NCBI GenBank assembly: GCA_963969395.1
Contig: OZ017797.1
Span: 26,846,001-26,910,000, forward strand
Direction of reading: 5' to 3'
DNA: 64,000 nt
Source: Pseudoscleropodium purum
Taxonomy: Eukaryota > Streptophyta > Bryopsida > Hypnales > Brachytheciaceae
The number at the start of each line of letters is the position of its first letter. Position 1 is the first letter of the stretch. Below the pieces are notes generated by a model that did not search any database, was not told the DNA's origin, and saw nothing but the letters and a program-made list of their open reading frames with translations. The position numbers were made by a program, and so were the translations under genes. Positions 1 to 11,279 of the stretch are shown piece after piece.

Positions 1-1560
1 CTTCTTCAGTTGGAGTAACAGGATTACAACCTGGATTACAACTGATGGTTAGAAATTGTTTTATATATATATATATATATAGCGCTTGAATTGAATGCAG
101 ACACCGCTACTGTAGTGATCAGCTGACCCCTGGCTTTAATGTTTTCGCCCGCCGTAAGTTGCAGTGAGCAGTGCTAATTAGGTGCAGGAAATCGGTAGAA
201 CCTCACGTAACTTACACCCCTTCCAAGAATCAAAACTGGTGGCGCTCAATTACCCATGTCAAAACACGTGGACAAGTTGGAGGGTTACCACCATCTTTGG
301 CTAGTTCGTGTTTGACCTAATTTTGGTCAATTCTATCAGCAGTTTTATATATATATATATACCCACTACTAGAATTTACCCATTTTAGCAACGCTTTGTG
401 GCAATGTTTGAAAAAATTGCTGTTAACAAGTACGTCTAGAACGCGCTTCCAAATTAAGTTGGCATTAATTCAAGGTTTCTGCCGAAAGAACTTGTCCCAA
501 GTGAACGAAGTTTTGGAACATGCTTGTTGAAAATTAAAACGTTGCATGCTTTGCTTATTAAGCATGATTGTTCAGAAATTTGCTCACAAGTTTGGTGTAA
601 ATCTTTGCCTACAGCATGGCCCGGCCAAATCGTTGCATGTAACGAAAACGTTGCTGAAAAACGTTGCAAAACTTTTCAAGTTCCAGGCAGGGTTGGTATT
701 GACCAATGAAATTTGTAAAACTTCAATTGGCATGGTGAATCTTCAAGCAACCAATTGCAAGGAAGGAAATATTTAAAACAACATGATTTCCAGAGCCAGG
801 CAGGAGGGCCGGGCCGGGGGATAGGGTGGAAATCGTGCACATTGTTGTGGATGAAAAGCAATTTGCATATCCATGGGCTCGATCAGCAAGCTTCAGTAAA
901 TATCAAAATGGCGCATGGAATACCGTCAAATTAACGGAATTATTAAAGTAAGTTATGCATATTTTTATGCAACTTTTACAAATTTTACAAGGAAGTCAGT
1001 TTTAATTACGCGTGGCGCGCCTACCTTAGCTCGGTCCGACTGTAAGAATTGTGTCGGTAGATGTGGCGATCCTTTATTGCTGGCTTTACTTTCCACGATA
1101 AGCTCCATGTGAGTCCGGCCGTCGGTTATACGTACAGGCCGGAATGGCGGGATTCGAGCAAATGTGGGAGCTACAACAAGTCTGAAGAGACTTTCAGTCA
1201 TCGATGGTGATAAATGGTATAATTTCACAACATTGCACGTCTCTGAATTTCTCGCTTTAAATCATACGGACATTTTATATTTCATATTATACGTAAATGA
1301 ACAGAAGTAATGTTCACGAGCTAGAAAGAAACTAAAAGGATCGAAAACAAAACCGCTTTTTCTATCTGTTTTTTGTAAGAAATTAAACAGAAATTAAAGG
1401 AAGGACAGGATCAGATCGATCATTCGATAGGTGGCAGGATCTAAATGAAGTCATGACTTTGGTCTCTCTAACTCTACTACTAGGAACTCTACTTTGACTA
1501 AAGCTACTTCACAACAATTATATAATAATTGAATCACTTTTGGTGACGTTTCTTTGCGTT
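1..1560. other. Intergenic, no gene seen
   Basis: No convincing coding region. There are two short TA dinucleotide tracts (about 60-80 and 344-360). Between about 385 and 695 there is repeated use of GCAACG/CGTTGC words on both strands, suggestive of a decayed foldback element but too degenerate to delimit. The open frames here are short, overlap on both strands and look random. Confidence 0.5.
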
Positions 1561-1617
1561 AATTTTTAGAATGAAGTGCTCTTGTGTATGGACGACGCCA
1601 CTTCGAACTCCATGGCC

Positions 1618-1626
1618 TATATATAT
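1618..1626 (+). promoter_or_regulatory. Possible TATA box of a small gene
   Basis: A TATATATAT run stands in otherwise mixed sequence. About 140 bases downstream there is a plausible splice donor (GT at 1767-1768), and an acceptor follows at 2002-2003. This would give a 5' leader with one intron ahead of the ATG at 2072. It is inferred from sequence pattern only. Confidence 0.3.
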
Positions 1627-2071
1627 GGATGCTACGTTCAATCATCTGCATTTCAATTCCATCGTCCAGTTCAATCGATCACTGGTGTGTGTGCATGCAG
1701 CTAGTCCAACTCACGGATCGAAGGAGCTCTTCAATCACCGCTGATATTCACTTACGCTGATCGAAGGTATATCTATAATAAAGTTCACTTCCTACAACAT
1801 GAATGCGTTCGAATGTTTGTTTTTCCAGAATGAAATCAAATGGCAGTGTCGACGTTACTGATTTTATTCATCATTCAATACTACTAACGTGGTCGTTTCA
1901 TAATTTGAATCTTTTCATTAGAAATTGAAACTAGCTGTATGAATTCTCGTGATTTCTTACTAGGGTATTACTGAAATTAATACGAATTTCATGAGATTTG
2001 CAGAAATTTCCACCAACGACTTAAATTTCAACAACTCGAGATATCGAATTTGGACTTCCTCCGATCCAGGC

Positions 2072-2311
2072 ATGGCTCATCATATGCTGAACACGGTGAA
2101 AGCGGTAGGGAAGCGCAATCTTCCAGATGGTGCAGACGACGAGAAAGCAAGCGCGGTCGTCGTCGACTTCACTGAGCCAGACCAACCTCATTCCTGCAAG
2201 GATTTCCCATGCCCAGTGTGCGACCAGAACCGCGAGACCAAGCACATCATGCTCGGTTTCATCTCACCGACGTCGTCTTCAAGTTTCCAACGTACGATTA
2301 CTCCGTTCTGA
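2072..2311 (+). CDS. Hypothetical small protein, 79 residues
   Basis: I do not recognise a family. The frame opens with ATG in good context (CAGGCATGG), runs 79 codons and ends TGA. I preferred this ATG to an in-frame one at 1991 because an intron with GT at 1767 and AG at 2003 would remove the upstream part. The protein has a basic N-terminus, an acidic stretch (GADDEK), and a Cys-rich patch (HSCKDFPCPVCDQN) near residues 45-58, spaced CX4CX2C with a nearby His. This could be a metal site or chance. There is no signal peptide or membrane span. Base composition is higher in GC than the flanks, which favours a real exon. It could equally be one exon of a longer gene or a decayed fragment. Confidence 0.3.
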   Translation: MAHHMLNTVKAVGKRNLPDGADDEKASAVVVDFTEPDQPHSCKDFPCPVCDQNRETKHIMLGFISPTSSSSFQRTITPF

Positions 2312-4990
2312 GTCGATCGACAGAGCAGTTTGCAGTGGTTGAAGCTAGATAACTCCCAGTAACTATCAATGGCTGCGCTGCTGCCAGCACGCTCACTTAC
2401 TGCCAGAGCAAGTCAGGAATGAAGTGCTCATGGACTGCAATCCGTGGACTGATATAGAATAATCTCTAGCTAGCCGAATTTCCAGCATGCAATGTTTTGA
2501 TGATAATGTACTTAATGTAAATAAGCCTGGTATGGGTTGATATCTTCGGCAGAGCTAGAGTCTTAGACTGCGTGGCAGCCTAATAAGGCATACACGATTC
2601 CTTCAGCGATCAGTGTGCATCTACGGATTCTCCGCGCTTACCTATCTTTTGCGTTCGAGTTTGACATATGGAAGATTCATATTCAAGGATCTGTGAATTT
2701 TATTAATATAAATAAAATGCCAAAGATTTCAGTTGTGAAATCTGGAGGATATTCTCAACTCAATATTAGAGTAAATTCCGTTGGAGGTATATATTCTAGG
2801 CGACATTTTGACATTTTACACTAGCTTTTTAGGTCGATAGATATGCAAATTCATGTACAAATTGCATTTCATCCGCGCAGCATTGTGCACTGCTTACTGA
2901 GCTAGGATTTTCAGTTTTTCACCTCCACCTAGCCGTGGTTCCGTAAATCCTTTCATTTCGTCCCTTAAATTGCGTGTGATTAATTGGCGCCATTCCAGAG
3001 TATGCCATTTGCTAATGAAAGTACGCTTACTTATGCAAATGGACATGTAGTGAACTGTGGGATCGGCGCAAGAAATATGACTATCTCACAAGCACAATTA
3101 GTTTTGTAATTTTTATAAATTGATGAAGTTACAACACGAAATCTACTGTCGATCTCATGATATCCAGTATTTTCATGGTCATATTCGTTAAAATGGAGCA
3201 TTTCAGGGAGACAAAGTTGACGGTCAATTGCCCAGCTAGAGCTCTAAGAGCTCTAAGAACTTAAGATTGCTGTAAATCTCTGAGGTTTCAGTTGAGCGAC
3301 TACAATTACGCCAATTTCTGCCATTCTAACAAATAAAACGTTAATTTCAATTCACTCTTTGACGTACTTAATCCCGGCCTAGCATGTGATCGATATGAGA
3401 TCGAATGCACAATTATGATCTACGGAAATATGAATTCAAATATCCAATCGAATTATTTATCGAACCTGACAAAGTTCAGAGCAACGCCTAAATTAAAGAT
3501 ATATCTCATTGCAGAAGAAAGCAATAAATTGTCGACGTCGACATTAATCGTGTTCAAACCTGAACCTGAACCTGAGGATGAAAATATGAAATAGAAGTCG
3601 TGGCAACAGCCAGCCTGTATTGTTCCAAAGTACTTAGTTAACTTTTATACAGAACTATTCTGAAGTTGCTTGTCTGATACAAATGAGCCTGCAGTCTGTA
3701 CGGAACATTAATTATTGTAATTTCGTCAAAGCAGTATCATTCTCGTATGTAATCGGTCCAACGCAAATGTAGTCTAAAAAAAGCTTAGATGTCCGCCTTG
3801 TCTTCTAAATTCAGGCATTCGCTTGCTGAATTGAAAGTGACGAGTGAAATGCGTATGCACCGACTGACTTCATTTGGTCACAAAGTTCAAAGCTGCAGGC
3901 ACGGGAAGAATATTCCAATTCCAATAATTCAGAGCAGTTATGACGGAGCGATCTTCTAAGGTTACCGACAAATATTGAGGACGTGCATGCACATTCCAAT
4001 GCCCGACATGACTTGCTACTGAGTTGGGGAAGTTTTTGGAGCTCACTTGGTAATTTAATCGCCTCCTCCTTACAGTAGAACGATTTGGGTTTTCTTTCCA
4101 AGGCGGCACCGGTTGCATCCTCTCCTTATCATGCAAAATCTCCCGGTTCATTTTCTCTACCTAGTGTCAAATTTTCACTGGTCACTTTTTTTTCAACTTT
4201 AAATTTGCAAAGGTCACAACCATGCCAGCTTTGAAACTAACTCCAAATTTCATTACATCGGATAGACATAGACGACGGATGTATCAACATTCTACTGGCC
4301 ACTTAATTAGTGCCGGCCTTGAGGTTGGAGTTCATTTTGTGTAGACAATGAGAGTATTAACTAAGTGTGTTTTGAATACCAAAAGAAACAGTTTCATTCA
4401 TCAAAACTTGACCTTGATTCTTATTTGAGTTGGAAGATATATTTTATTTAGACAGTACGAACTTCTAAAATTACTTTGTGCTGTACTTTATAAAAACAAG
4501 CAGCTGCGCTAAAGACAGATTCTTTGCCCTTGCGCCATCCGCTCATTTCATTTTCATTTATTTTTTAAAAGTGACTCAGATCTCATTATCTCAAGTAAGG
4601 TTCTACATAAACTTCCTCACAAATAACTTTTGTCAATGCAAAGTCTTTTCCCCTTCAGTGAGACTCATTAAAAAACAAAAGTATATCAACCCCAAAACAT
4701 GCCTCTTAAATCCAAAAGTTGTAAAATTGAACATACCAATTTATAATAATGAAGGTCAATTCAGATTATACTAGCAATACTCCATTGGCCATTTTAATTT
4801 GGCATATATATTAAAAAGAATGTTGTGCATGCCCACTAGATGATTATGCAAAATCAATTTCATTCACAACATTGTGCAAGTGCTACTAAATTGGACTTTC
4901 CACCACCATTCCCCCTCATGAGTGACGTACATACTTTCTTTCAAGCTAGCTTTGAATGTTTGGGTACATTGATGCGCGCGTTGATCTGCG
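2312..4990. other. Intergenic, no gene seen
   Basis: About 2.7 kb with no frame that looks like protein and no family I recognise. Composition is moderately AT-rich. No tandem arrays or clear terminal repeats were seen. Confidence 0.5.
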
Positions 4991-5018
4991 CAGCGTAATC
5001 TTTGCTCAGACTCGTTGA

Positions 5019-5210
5019 ATGGAACTTGCAGTTGAATGGACGGCGGCGGCACTCAGATCGATGGCGGACGCGACCAACTCTCGGTCCAAAAGCCTGGACG
5101 AAAGCGAGAGCAATGATATGAGACTTCGAACGAAAGGGCGTTCAAGCTCCCGAAAAGGGAGCAGCGGATATATGACGTCGTATCCCCTGTTTTGTATCTC
5201 ATGGAGTTGA
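5019..5210 (+). CDS. Weak candidate exon or small ORF, 63 residues
   Basis: A GC-richer stretch opens with ATG and encodes a Ser/Arg/Lys-rich peptide (SRSKSLDESESNDMRLRTKG in its middle). No family is recognised, no promoter or splice pattern was found, and the antisense frame is also open. It may be the first exon of a lost gene or chance. I list it because the composition differs from both flanks. Confidence 0.2.
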   Translation: MELAVEWTAAALRSMADATNSRSKSLDESESNDMRLRTKGRSSSRKGSSGYMTSYPLFCISWS

Positions 5211-6539
5211 GCTGATTTCTTCAAGAGGCTCCAAAACCGAACTGAGTGCGTGTTACAAAATCGACGTGGAGGTGTTCTTGGTTATAACGGTTGACGGTAT
5301 TCTTCATAGATAACTTATGGCTACGCGTACAAGTACTATTACAAAAGCAGTGGACGACACTCGTCTCTTGAAGTGGGTTGTGCTTGTGTTCCTGCCCGCT
5401 TCTCAACTATGTTTTCCTTTGTCTGGACTGCATTGTCATGTGCCGCGGTTCTTCTCAAAAGAGTTCTCTCCAATATCACAATTTATATCACTCCAGGGTA
5501 CTAAGAAGTTGAAACATCCTCTCATGTTTTCTGTTTCTTGGAAGGATAGTACGTTTCTTCTTTGCAATTGGCCTCTGAATTCCCACTTAGCTATGATTGC
5601 ACGTCGACGTCCTTAACCCCTATCTAGAGTCAATCAAGCCTCGGATATGGAGAGCGTGGTCTAATATATGCATATACCTGTCGTTCTTAAATAATAGTTT
5701 TGGTGTTCCACATGGACGCAAGTTAAGGTTATGTCTAGTAATAAAAGGATTAGTAATTAATTACAAGAAAATTTTTTAGTCTCAAAGTAGCAGGCCACCA
5801 TTTGCCACTTAGGTGTCACGCAGCCATTTGAGAAGAGGAATTCAGTTATTGCACATAACTAGCTAGCCCTCTCCTGTCACTTTCATTGCCACACAACAAA
5901 ATGAGGTTGGAAAGAGGAAGAGTGATTTAGAGTCGTAACCACATCTTCCCCTTTCTCTTAATTTGGAAGAGTCATGTATAAATCTTCTGGATTTTATGGT
6001 CTTTATGAGGTTTGAAGGAGAGGGTTATGCCCAATAATGAACTCCGACCTTCAGGGCCTTGCCTTGGTTCCCGATTATCTTGTCCAACAAACCCTAGATT
6101 AGAGTTACTGTAATTTGAGAGTACTCCAGGTGCATGAAACTAGCTATTGCATCAGCATGACCAGTTGGAAGCACGATGCAACCCCCATTTCCATATATTG
6201 AAGGAGCTTTACTTCAAATGAAATGATCGAATGAGCTTCTCTTAAAATGAACTGATCGAATGAGCTTGTTAGCATTGTTTTTATTGACAAATCGTCTTTA
6301 CCTTGGTTGGATCTAATGGGCAATGAAAACAGGATTCTTAATCCTTGTAGCTTTCATTATTTGGACATAGTATGAAAAAACTACAAAATAATGTCCAAAG
6401 TGTTGGATCACAAGTGCACCTGAAATCCACCCCCGAGTCTCTCTCTACTAGGATTTTACTTTACGAGTAACATCAGAAACGTCGATGGCATTTTACTCGA
6501 TTTGGAGCTATTGTTTCTTTGGAGATGCCTGGGAGAACG
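5211..6539. other. Intergenic, no gene seen
   Basis: Mixed-composition spacer. Open frames are short and overlap on both strands. No repeats or gene family motifs were recognised. Confidence 0.45.
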
Positions 6540-6870
6540 TTGCTTATTAGTCCACGTCTGTAACGTTGCTCCAGTAAAGAGCCACGTTACGGGAGTAGCC
6601 TGAGCAACAATTTACAATGGGAGGGGAGCAATACGAATTGATCTCGGGAACTGTTCTCAGAGATCTTCCTGGTGTATTTTTAGACGTCCGCGTGTCAATT
6701 CCGTTATAAATACAGGGTTGATACTTGATAGAATATATCCATCTCAGGTAGAAATAGGACCAACACAGAGTTACAGACACACGGAACCGCTGCAGACAAT
6801 CACTGTACAGTACATTCAAGCACTTTACCTGAATTACTTTAATTACAATCACTGAACATTAACCTGTGAT
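6540..6870 (+). repeat. Upstream repeat, copy A of the duplicated ubiquitin-like locus
   Basis: This block reappears downstream in two pieces. The first part (stem ATTAGTCCACGTCTG through TACAGGGTTGAT) matches about 8129-8315. The second part (GGAACCGCTGCAGACAATCAC and neighbours) matches about 8860-8965. In the second copy about 430 bp separates the pieces, so one copy gained an insertion or the other lost sequence. Together with the ubiquitin-like relic at 7366 it marks an old tandem duplication of promoter plus gene. Confidence 0.75.
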
Positions 6871-7365
6871 TGTGCCCGGGTGATTAATTGCGATCCCATT
6901 CATCCCAAAACCTGAACTTCATAATCAGCTCTTGAAGTCAGTGTTTTTCTTAGGCACGATTTTTCGCCAGTGGGGCTCCAACCAAAAGGCGATGACTATT
7001 TATTTGTTGTGAACCTGGAAATTTTCATTTTTTCAGTCAAAATACCCACATTATTGCTGGGAATTTGTTTAAGACGGTCAACTGAATAGCCAAATTTCAC
7101 CTAGATATATATATCAATGCCTAATTTAGTAAATTTGATTTTGATGTCACTAAGTATTGATACCCAAGCCTCACATGAGTGTTGAGGAAGAGCTGGCTAC
7201 TTCTCCAAAAAGTTAAAAGAATCACTGGCTCAAGCTTCTCAAAACCCATCACCATGATATATTGTGGAGGAGAATTGAGCCGACAGGAACTGAAGTCGAT
7301 CAGAGCATTCTGACCCGATGAGTATTGATTGAATTTTGCAGAGGCTGGTCGATTTACGTACTGTG

Positions 7366-8080
7366 GAAATTGAAGGTGTTGGAGTCCGATGCGTGTCTGT
7401 TGAAGGAGTCTAAGGTGGGGAATCGATCATGCGAACGTTGCATCTCGTCACTGAAACAGAAAGCAGTGACTGCGACACAATAGCAAGGGGTTCGCAATGG
7501 TTTTGCAAAGGAACAATGTGTAACGTTCGGAACTTAGTTTGGGTTTACTTTTTATCTCCAAAAAAAATAATGCATTGCAAAACCGTTGCGAAACCGTTGC
7601 TAAGTTGTGATTAATTCAATATAAAAGTTTTGGACACTGATTCCATGCTATTATATTTTCTAAAATGTTGCAAATTCTAAACCATTGCAAACATAGAGCA
7701 ATACTTTATATTAAACCATTGCAAAGTCATTGAAACGAAATTCGTGGGCATTGCAAAACCATTGCAAAAAGTATTGCAAACTCTACATTCTCATTCTCTT
7801 GTAGTGCGTGGTGCGCTTGAACGGTACGTGGGGGATGCTGAAGATTTGTACGTGTCGCTGCAAGTCGATCTGTCTGTCTGTGCTCGCTCTTGGTTGCTAG
7901 TTTGTTCGGGTTTAGTTCTTACGTACATGTTTAGGTTTGTCACTCCTCTCGAAGTGATATCGATTCGAGGACGGAAGTTGAAAGCAGCAAAGTTGAGGAC
8001 TTTCTAGTCGGGCTACCCACAGCAGCTACCGACTGAATCCACGGTTGCAATATGCACCACCGTCCCTTCAGAGTCGTGAA
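7366..8080 (+). pseudogene. Ubiquitin-like gene relic, interrupted by an insertion
   Basis: Bases 7366-7450 align with the end of the intact ubiquitin-like gene at about 9940-10000, sharing the words GAAGGTGTTGGAG, GTTGAAGGAGT, AAGGTGGGGAATC and ACGTTGCATCTCGT, with indels that destroy the frame. The match stops, and after about 350 bp it resumes at about 7801 with GTGGTGCGCTTGA. It then runs through the same stop region and 3' flank (GGGGATGCTGAAGATTTG, TGTCTGTCTGTGCTC, CTCTCGAAGTGATATC) to about 8080. The N-terminal ubiquitin-like domain is absent. This is copy A of a tandem duplication; copy B is the intact gene at 9491. It is not expected to make protein. Confidence 0.8.
7451..7800. mobile_element. 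Insertion in the ubiquitin-like relic, MITE-like foldback
   Basis: About 350 bp sits exactly where homology to the intact gene breaks. Near the left end is GCAATGGTTTTGCAA and near the right end the reverse complement TTGCAAAACCATTGC. Further TTGCAATGG-type words recur inside on the minus strand. There is no coding capacity. The exact ends and a target-site duplication could not be fixed, so the class is unknown. Confidence 0.5.
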
Positions 8081-8128
8081 GTAGCAAATCTGGGTGGTAA
8101 TAGGCTGATCAATCTACAGTACCTTGAT

Positions 8129-8970
8129 TTAGTCCACGTCTGAAACGTTGCTCTAATAAGAGCCACGTTAGGGGGAGTAGCGTAAGTACGCAAGCAACGC
8201 TTTCATTGGGAGGGGAACAATGCGAGTTGATCATGGGAACTGTTACACTCAGAGATCTTCCTAGTATATTTGTAGATGTCCACGTGTCAATTATGTTATA
8301 TTTACAGGGTTGATGACGGACAGTCACCATATAAGTTAGTTACATTGAGGCACCGATCGAGGACCATGTAAAGAAAAGAGGACCACGTGTGCATGCCGGA
8401 TCAGAAGTGATGTAATTTTCATTTCACGAGAAATGAAACAAATTACGACCAGTACTGTACTGTACATTAATTTACTTCAGATGGAAAGCGCTACTAACAA
8501 GATTTCAGTCCCTCTAATGTAAACTAGGCATCTAGAAAAGCATTCCCGCAAAACCATTTGCATTCTAGGTTTAATTTTAATATACTGTAAAAACTGTTTT
8601 ATGGTATAGGTTCACATACTGTCTCCTATCAAATCCAATTAACAACGTCGGTATGTACAGCATGAAGTATATTCAATTTCTGACGTAGAATTGTAACAAC
8701 AATTTGGCAAAAAAAAAGAGGATTGCAACTACCCTGGAAATATAAGGACGAAGGTAAACGATGATCCTCCAGTGATTTCTAAGCGACGAACACTCATGGT
8801 TGCCCTGGACTCATCTAAATACTTCACTTCGAATCGGAAGAGAAGAATATAATTATCCATCCCAATGTAGAAATGGGACCAGTACAGACAAACGGAACCG
8901 CTGCAGACAATCACTGTACGTTAAGCACTTTACCTGAGTCACTTTATACAAATATACAATCACTGTTAAC
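8129..8970 (+). repeat. Upstream repeat, copy B, split, with two G-box cores
   Basis: This is the second copy of the block at 6540-6870, in two parts (about 8129-8315 and 8760-8970) separated by about 430 bp. It contains CCACGTGTC near 8280 and a second CCACGTGTG near 8383, both with the CACGTG core used by plant bZIP and bHLH factors. Copy A reads CCGCGTGTC at the matching site. It lies about 0.5-1.3 kb upstream of the intact ubiquitin-like gene. Any promoter role is inference. Confidence 0.6.
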
Positions 8971-9215
8971 TGAACCTGTCTGCAGGCTTTAATGCTCCGA
9001 GTGGCATGCAACGCTATCTTGGGTGATTGGGTATCACAATCTTGGGTGCTTGGGTATCAGAAACTCTGGGTCCCGCACGAGGGAACGGACGCTTTCAATT
9101 GAATGTTCTCAAATTTAGCTATTTCCTACCAATTGATCAGTCTCAGTTGGGGCTAACTACAGTAATTGTGGGCCAAGGCACAGCTTGCGTGGTGCCCAGA
9201 ATTTCCAGGCACATG

Positions 9216-9245
9216 GTACAGACTCCGATAGTACAGACTCCGATA
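9216..9245 (+). repeat. 15-bp direct duplication in the ubiquitin-like gene promoter
   Basis: GTACAGACTCCGATA occurs twice back to back, about 245 bases before the ATG at 9491. It could be a duplicated factor-binding site or a simple replication slip. Confidence 0.6.
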
Positions 9246-9490
9246 GTGCGCATCTCGAAGCTCATCAACCCCCGACTTTTTAACTTACCACGGCCACCCT
9301 AACCTCACCACACCTGCCACAACCCCAGGCTCCCCTTAAACCAGTATCGAGACTTAACAACAAACCTTGAGTGATTAGTTGCAGCAACCATAGCAACCCC
9401 AGAGCGCCCACACACAACACACCAAAGCTTCTTCAGTTCAGTTGGGCCGAGACACAATCCAGTAGTACGTACGCACTGTATTTCGGCAAG

Positions 9491-10027
9491 ATGCAGATCT
9501 TTCTGATGACATTGAATGGGAAATCTCTCACCCTCGAAGTCGAGAGCAGCGACACTGTCGAGAGCTTGAAATCCAAGGTGCATTTCCGTGAAGGTATCCC
9601 TCCTGAGCTTCAGCGCCTCATCTTCTCAGGAAAGCAGATGGAAGACAGCCGCACTCTCGCCGACTACCATGTGCAGAAAGGCAACACTTTGCACTTGGTG
9701 ATGCGCTTGCAGGGAGGCGCAGGAGGAGGAGGAGGAGGAGGAGGGAGTGGTAATACTAATTATGGTCCTGGTGCAGTGGCCATGGAGGCGCAAGTGTTCG
9801 TGAAGAATTTAAATGGGAAGACGCTGACAATAGACGTGGATTTGGAGAGGCACACGGTGTTGGACGTGAAAAGGGTGATCGAGGAGAGGGAGAAGATCGA
9901 TCCCGAGTCGCAGAGGCTGATTTATTGTGGGAAGGTGTTGGAGAATGCGAGTTTGTTGAAGGAGTATAAGGTGGGGAATCATGCGACGTTGCATCTCGTG
10001 GTGCGCTTGATCGGTGGGGGATGCTGA
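9491..10027 (+). CDS. Two-domain ubiquitin-like protein, 178 residues
   Basis: A single-exon gene. Residues 1-76 are a ubiquitin-like fold beginning [19 protein letters not shown] and ending in RLQGG. The hydrophobic patch (L43, I44 equivalents in RLIF) and lysines matching K11, K27, K29, K48 and K63 are kept, while K6 is M and K33 is R. A Gly-rich linker with eight consecutive Gly follows (about 77-99). A second, more diverged domain (about 100-176) ends RLIGGGC, giving a possible Gly-Gly end after removal of two residues. I chose the start at MQIF because it is the ubiquitin N-terminus and because the second gene at 14268 shares the same leader sequence (TTTCGGCAAGATG). The layout resembles ISG15-like or polyubiquitin-derived fusions. 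Whether it is conjugated, cleaved after RLQGG, or acts as an uncleaved binding module cannot be told from the sequence. It is flanked by its own decayed duplicate upstream and a repeat array downstream. Confidence 0.85.
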   Translation: MQIFLMTLNGKSLTLEVESSDTVESLKSKVHFREGIPPELQRLIFSGKQMEDSRTLADYHVQKGNTLHLVMRLQGGAGGGGGGGGSGNTNYGPGAVAMEAQVFVKNLNGKTLTIDVDLERHTVLDVKRVIEEREKIDPESQRLIYCGKVLENASLLKEYKVGNHATLHLVVRLIGGGC

Positions 10028-11110
10028 AGATTTGTGTCGCTCCACTGCACGTCGATCTGTCTGTCTGTGCTCTTGGTTGGTTGGTTCGTTCGGGTTTAAT
10101 TAGTTATTACATGTTTAGGTTTGTCTCCTCTCGAAGTGATATCATTTCGGAGATGGAAGTTGAAAAGCAAAGGTGAGGGCTTTCTAGTTGGGCTACCGAC
10201 AGCAACCGACTCAATCTCCCGTTGCAACTTGCACCGTCCCAGGTTCAGAATTTGAAGTTTTTTTATTAATTTCGCTTCTCGAATAGTTGGTACCGGTGAC
10301 CAGTAAATTTTTGGGATGGTTTCCGAGCCAAATTGCAGCATATATAAGTTTTGTCGAGGTACAGACGGTTGCTTGATTGTTTCCTTGAGTTCGGGTTTAT
10401 AAATTTACACGTTTAAGTTAACTGTCTAGACTCAGATAGACGTGATTTGCGGATGGAATAAATTTGGAAGGCAAAGTTTTCTGCTTTCTGTTTGTGCTAC
10501 CGACTGAATTTATGAATCCCCAGTTGCAACACCGTCCCTTGTGATACATCATTTAGTACGTTAGTAGAAAAGGTACGAGAGGTTCTGGTCTTTTTTTTTT
10601 CATCCCTCGACTACTGGTGTCAGGGTTCAATAAACAAAACTCTAGATGGTTTCCAAGCCACTTCGCGGGAAACGTTTTGTGAAGGTGTGGTTGCGTGTCG
10701 ATCTTTTCGAAGTGATCACTCGGGAGCTTCGTGGTCTCCCTCCTGAAGTCCGAAATGAAGTCCTGTTTATGTTACCGACAACAACCGACGGAATCCCCTG
10801 TTGCAACGCTGTCTCGTCTGTACATTAGTTAGTAGAAGAAGACACGGGAAGCTTTTTTTTAAAAAGTTCCAGTCCTTGAATGTTGGTGACTCTGTTCCAG
10901 GTTTCGATTTTCCAGATGAATTCCGATCATCTTCGCAGCACAAGCTTTGTGTTGTCAATCTCTTAAGGCGATATAAACATTAAAGGAGTTTCATGGTCTC
11001 TTTGTCACCGAAATTAAGTGCTTCCTGTTTGTGCTACCGAAAGCTACCGACTGAAACCCCTGTTGCAATTAACACTGACATTGATACCGTCCCTTGTGTT
11101 TATATATTTG
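10028..11110 (+). repeat. Tandem array derived from the 3' flank of the ubiquitin-like gene
   Basis: The 3' flank is repeated about four times. Each unit carries a landmark like CTACCGACTGAATCCCC(GT)TGCAAC followed by ACCGTCCC, found at about 10186, 10495, 10768 and 11032 (spacing 309, 273 and 264 bp). The same landmark occurs once after the relic copy, near 8010. Units also share TAGATGGTTTCCAAGCCA-type words near 10315, 10645 and 11176. No coding frame is kept across units. The array could lengthen the transcript's 3' end or supply alternative ends; this is inference. Confidence 0.75.
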
Positions 11111-11279
11111 GACGGTAGCTTGAACTCCTCAACTGTTATATTATGTCTGTGCATGTTCAATTCCATAAATTTTCTAGATGGATACCGAAGTACTTCGACT
11201 TCGCAGCTATCTAGAACAAGTTGTTGGCAAGCTTGTTTGTCGATCATTCTTTTTGTCTTGAATACTTATTGAACTTTTA

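Noticed and set aside
60..80. TA-rich tract as a TATA box
   Set aside because: It is a simple dinucleotide repeat with no gene downstream.
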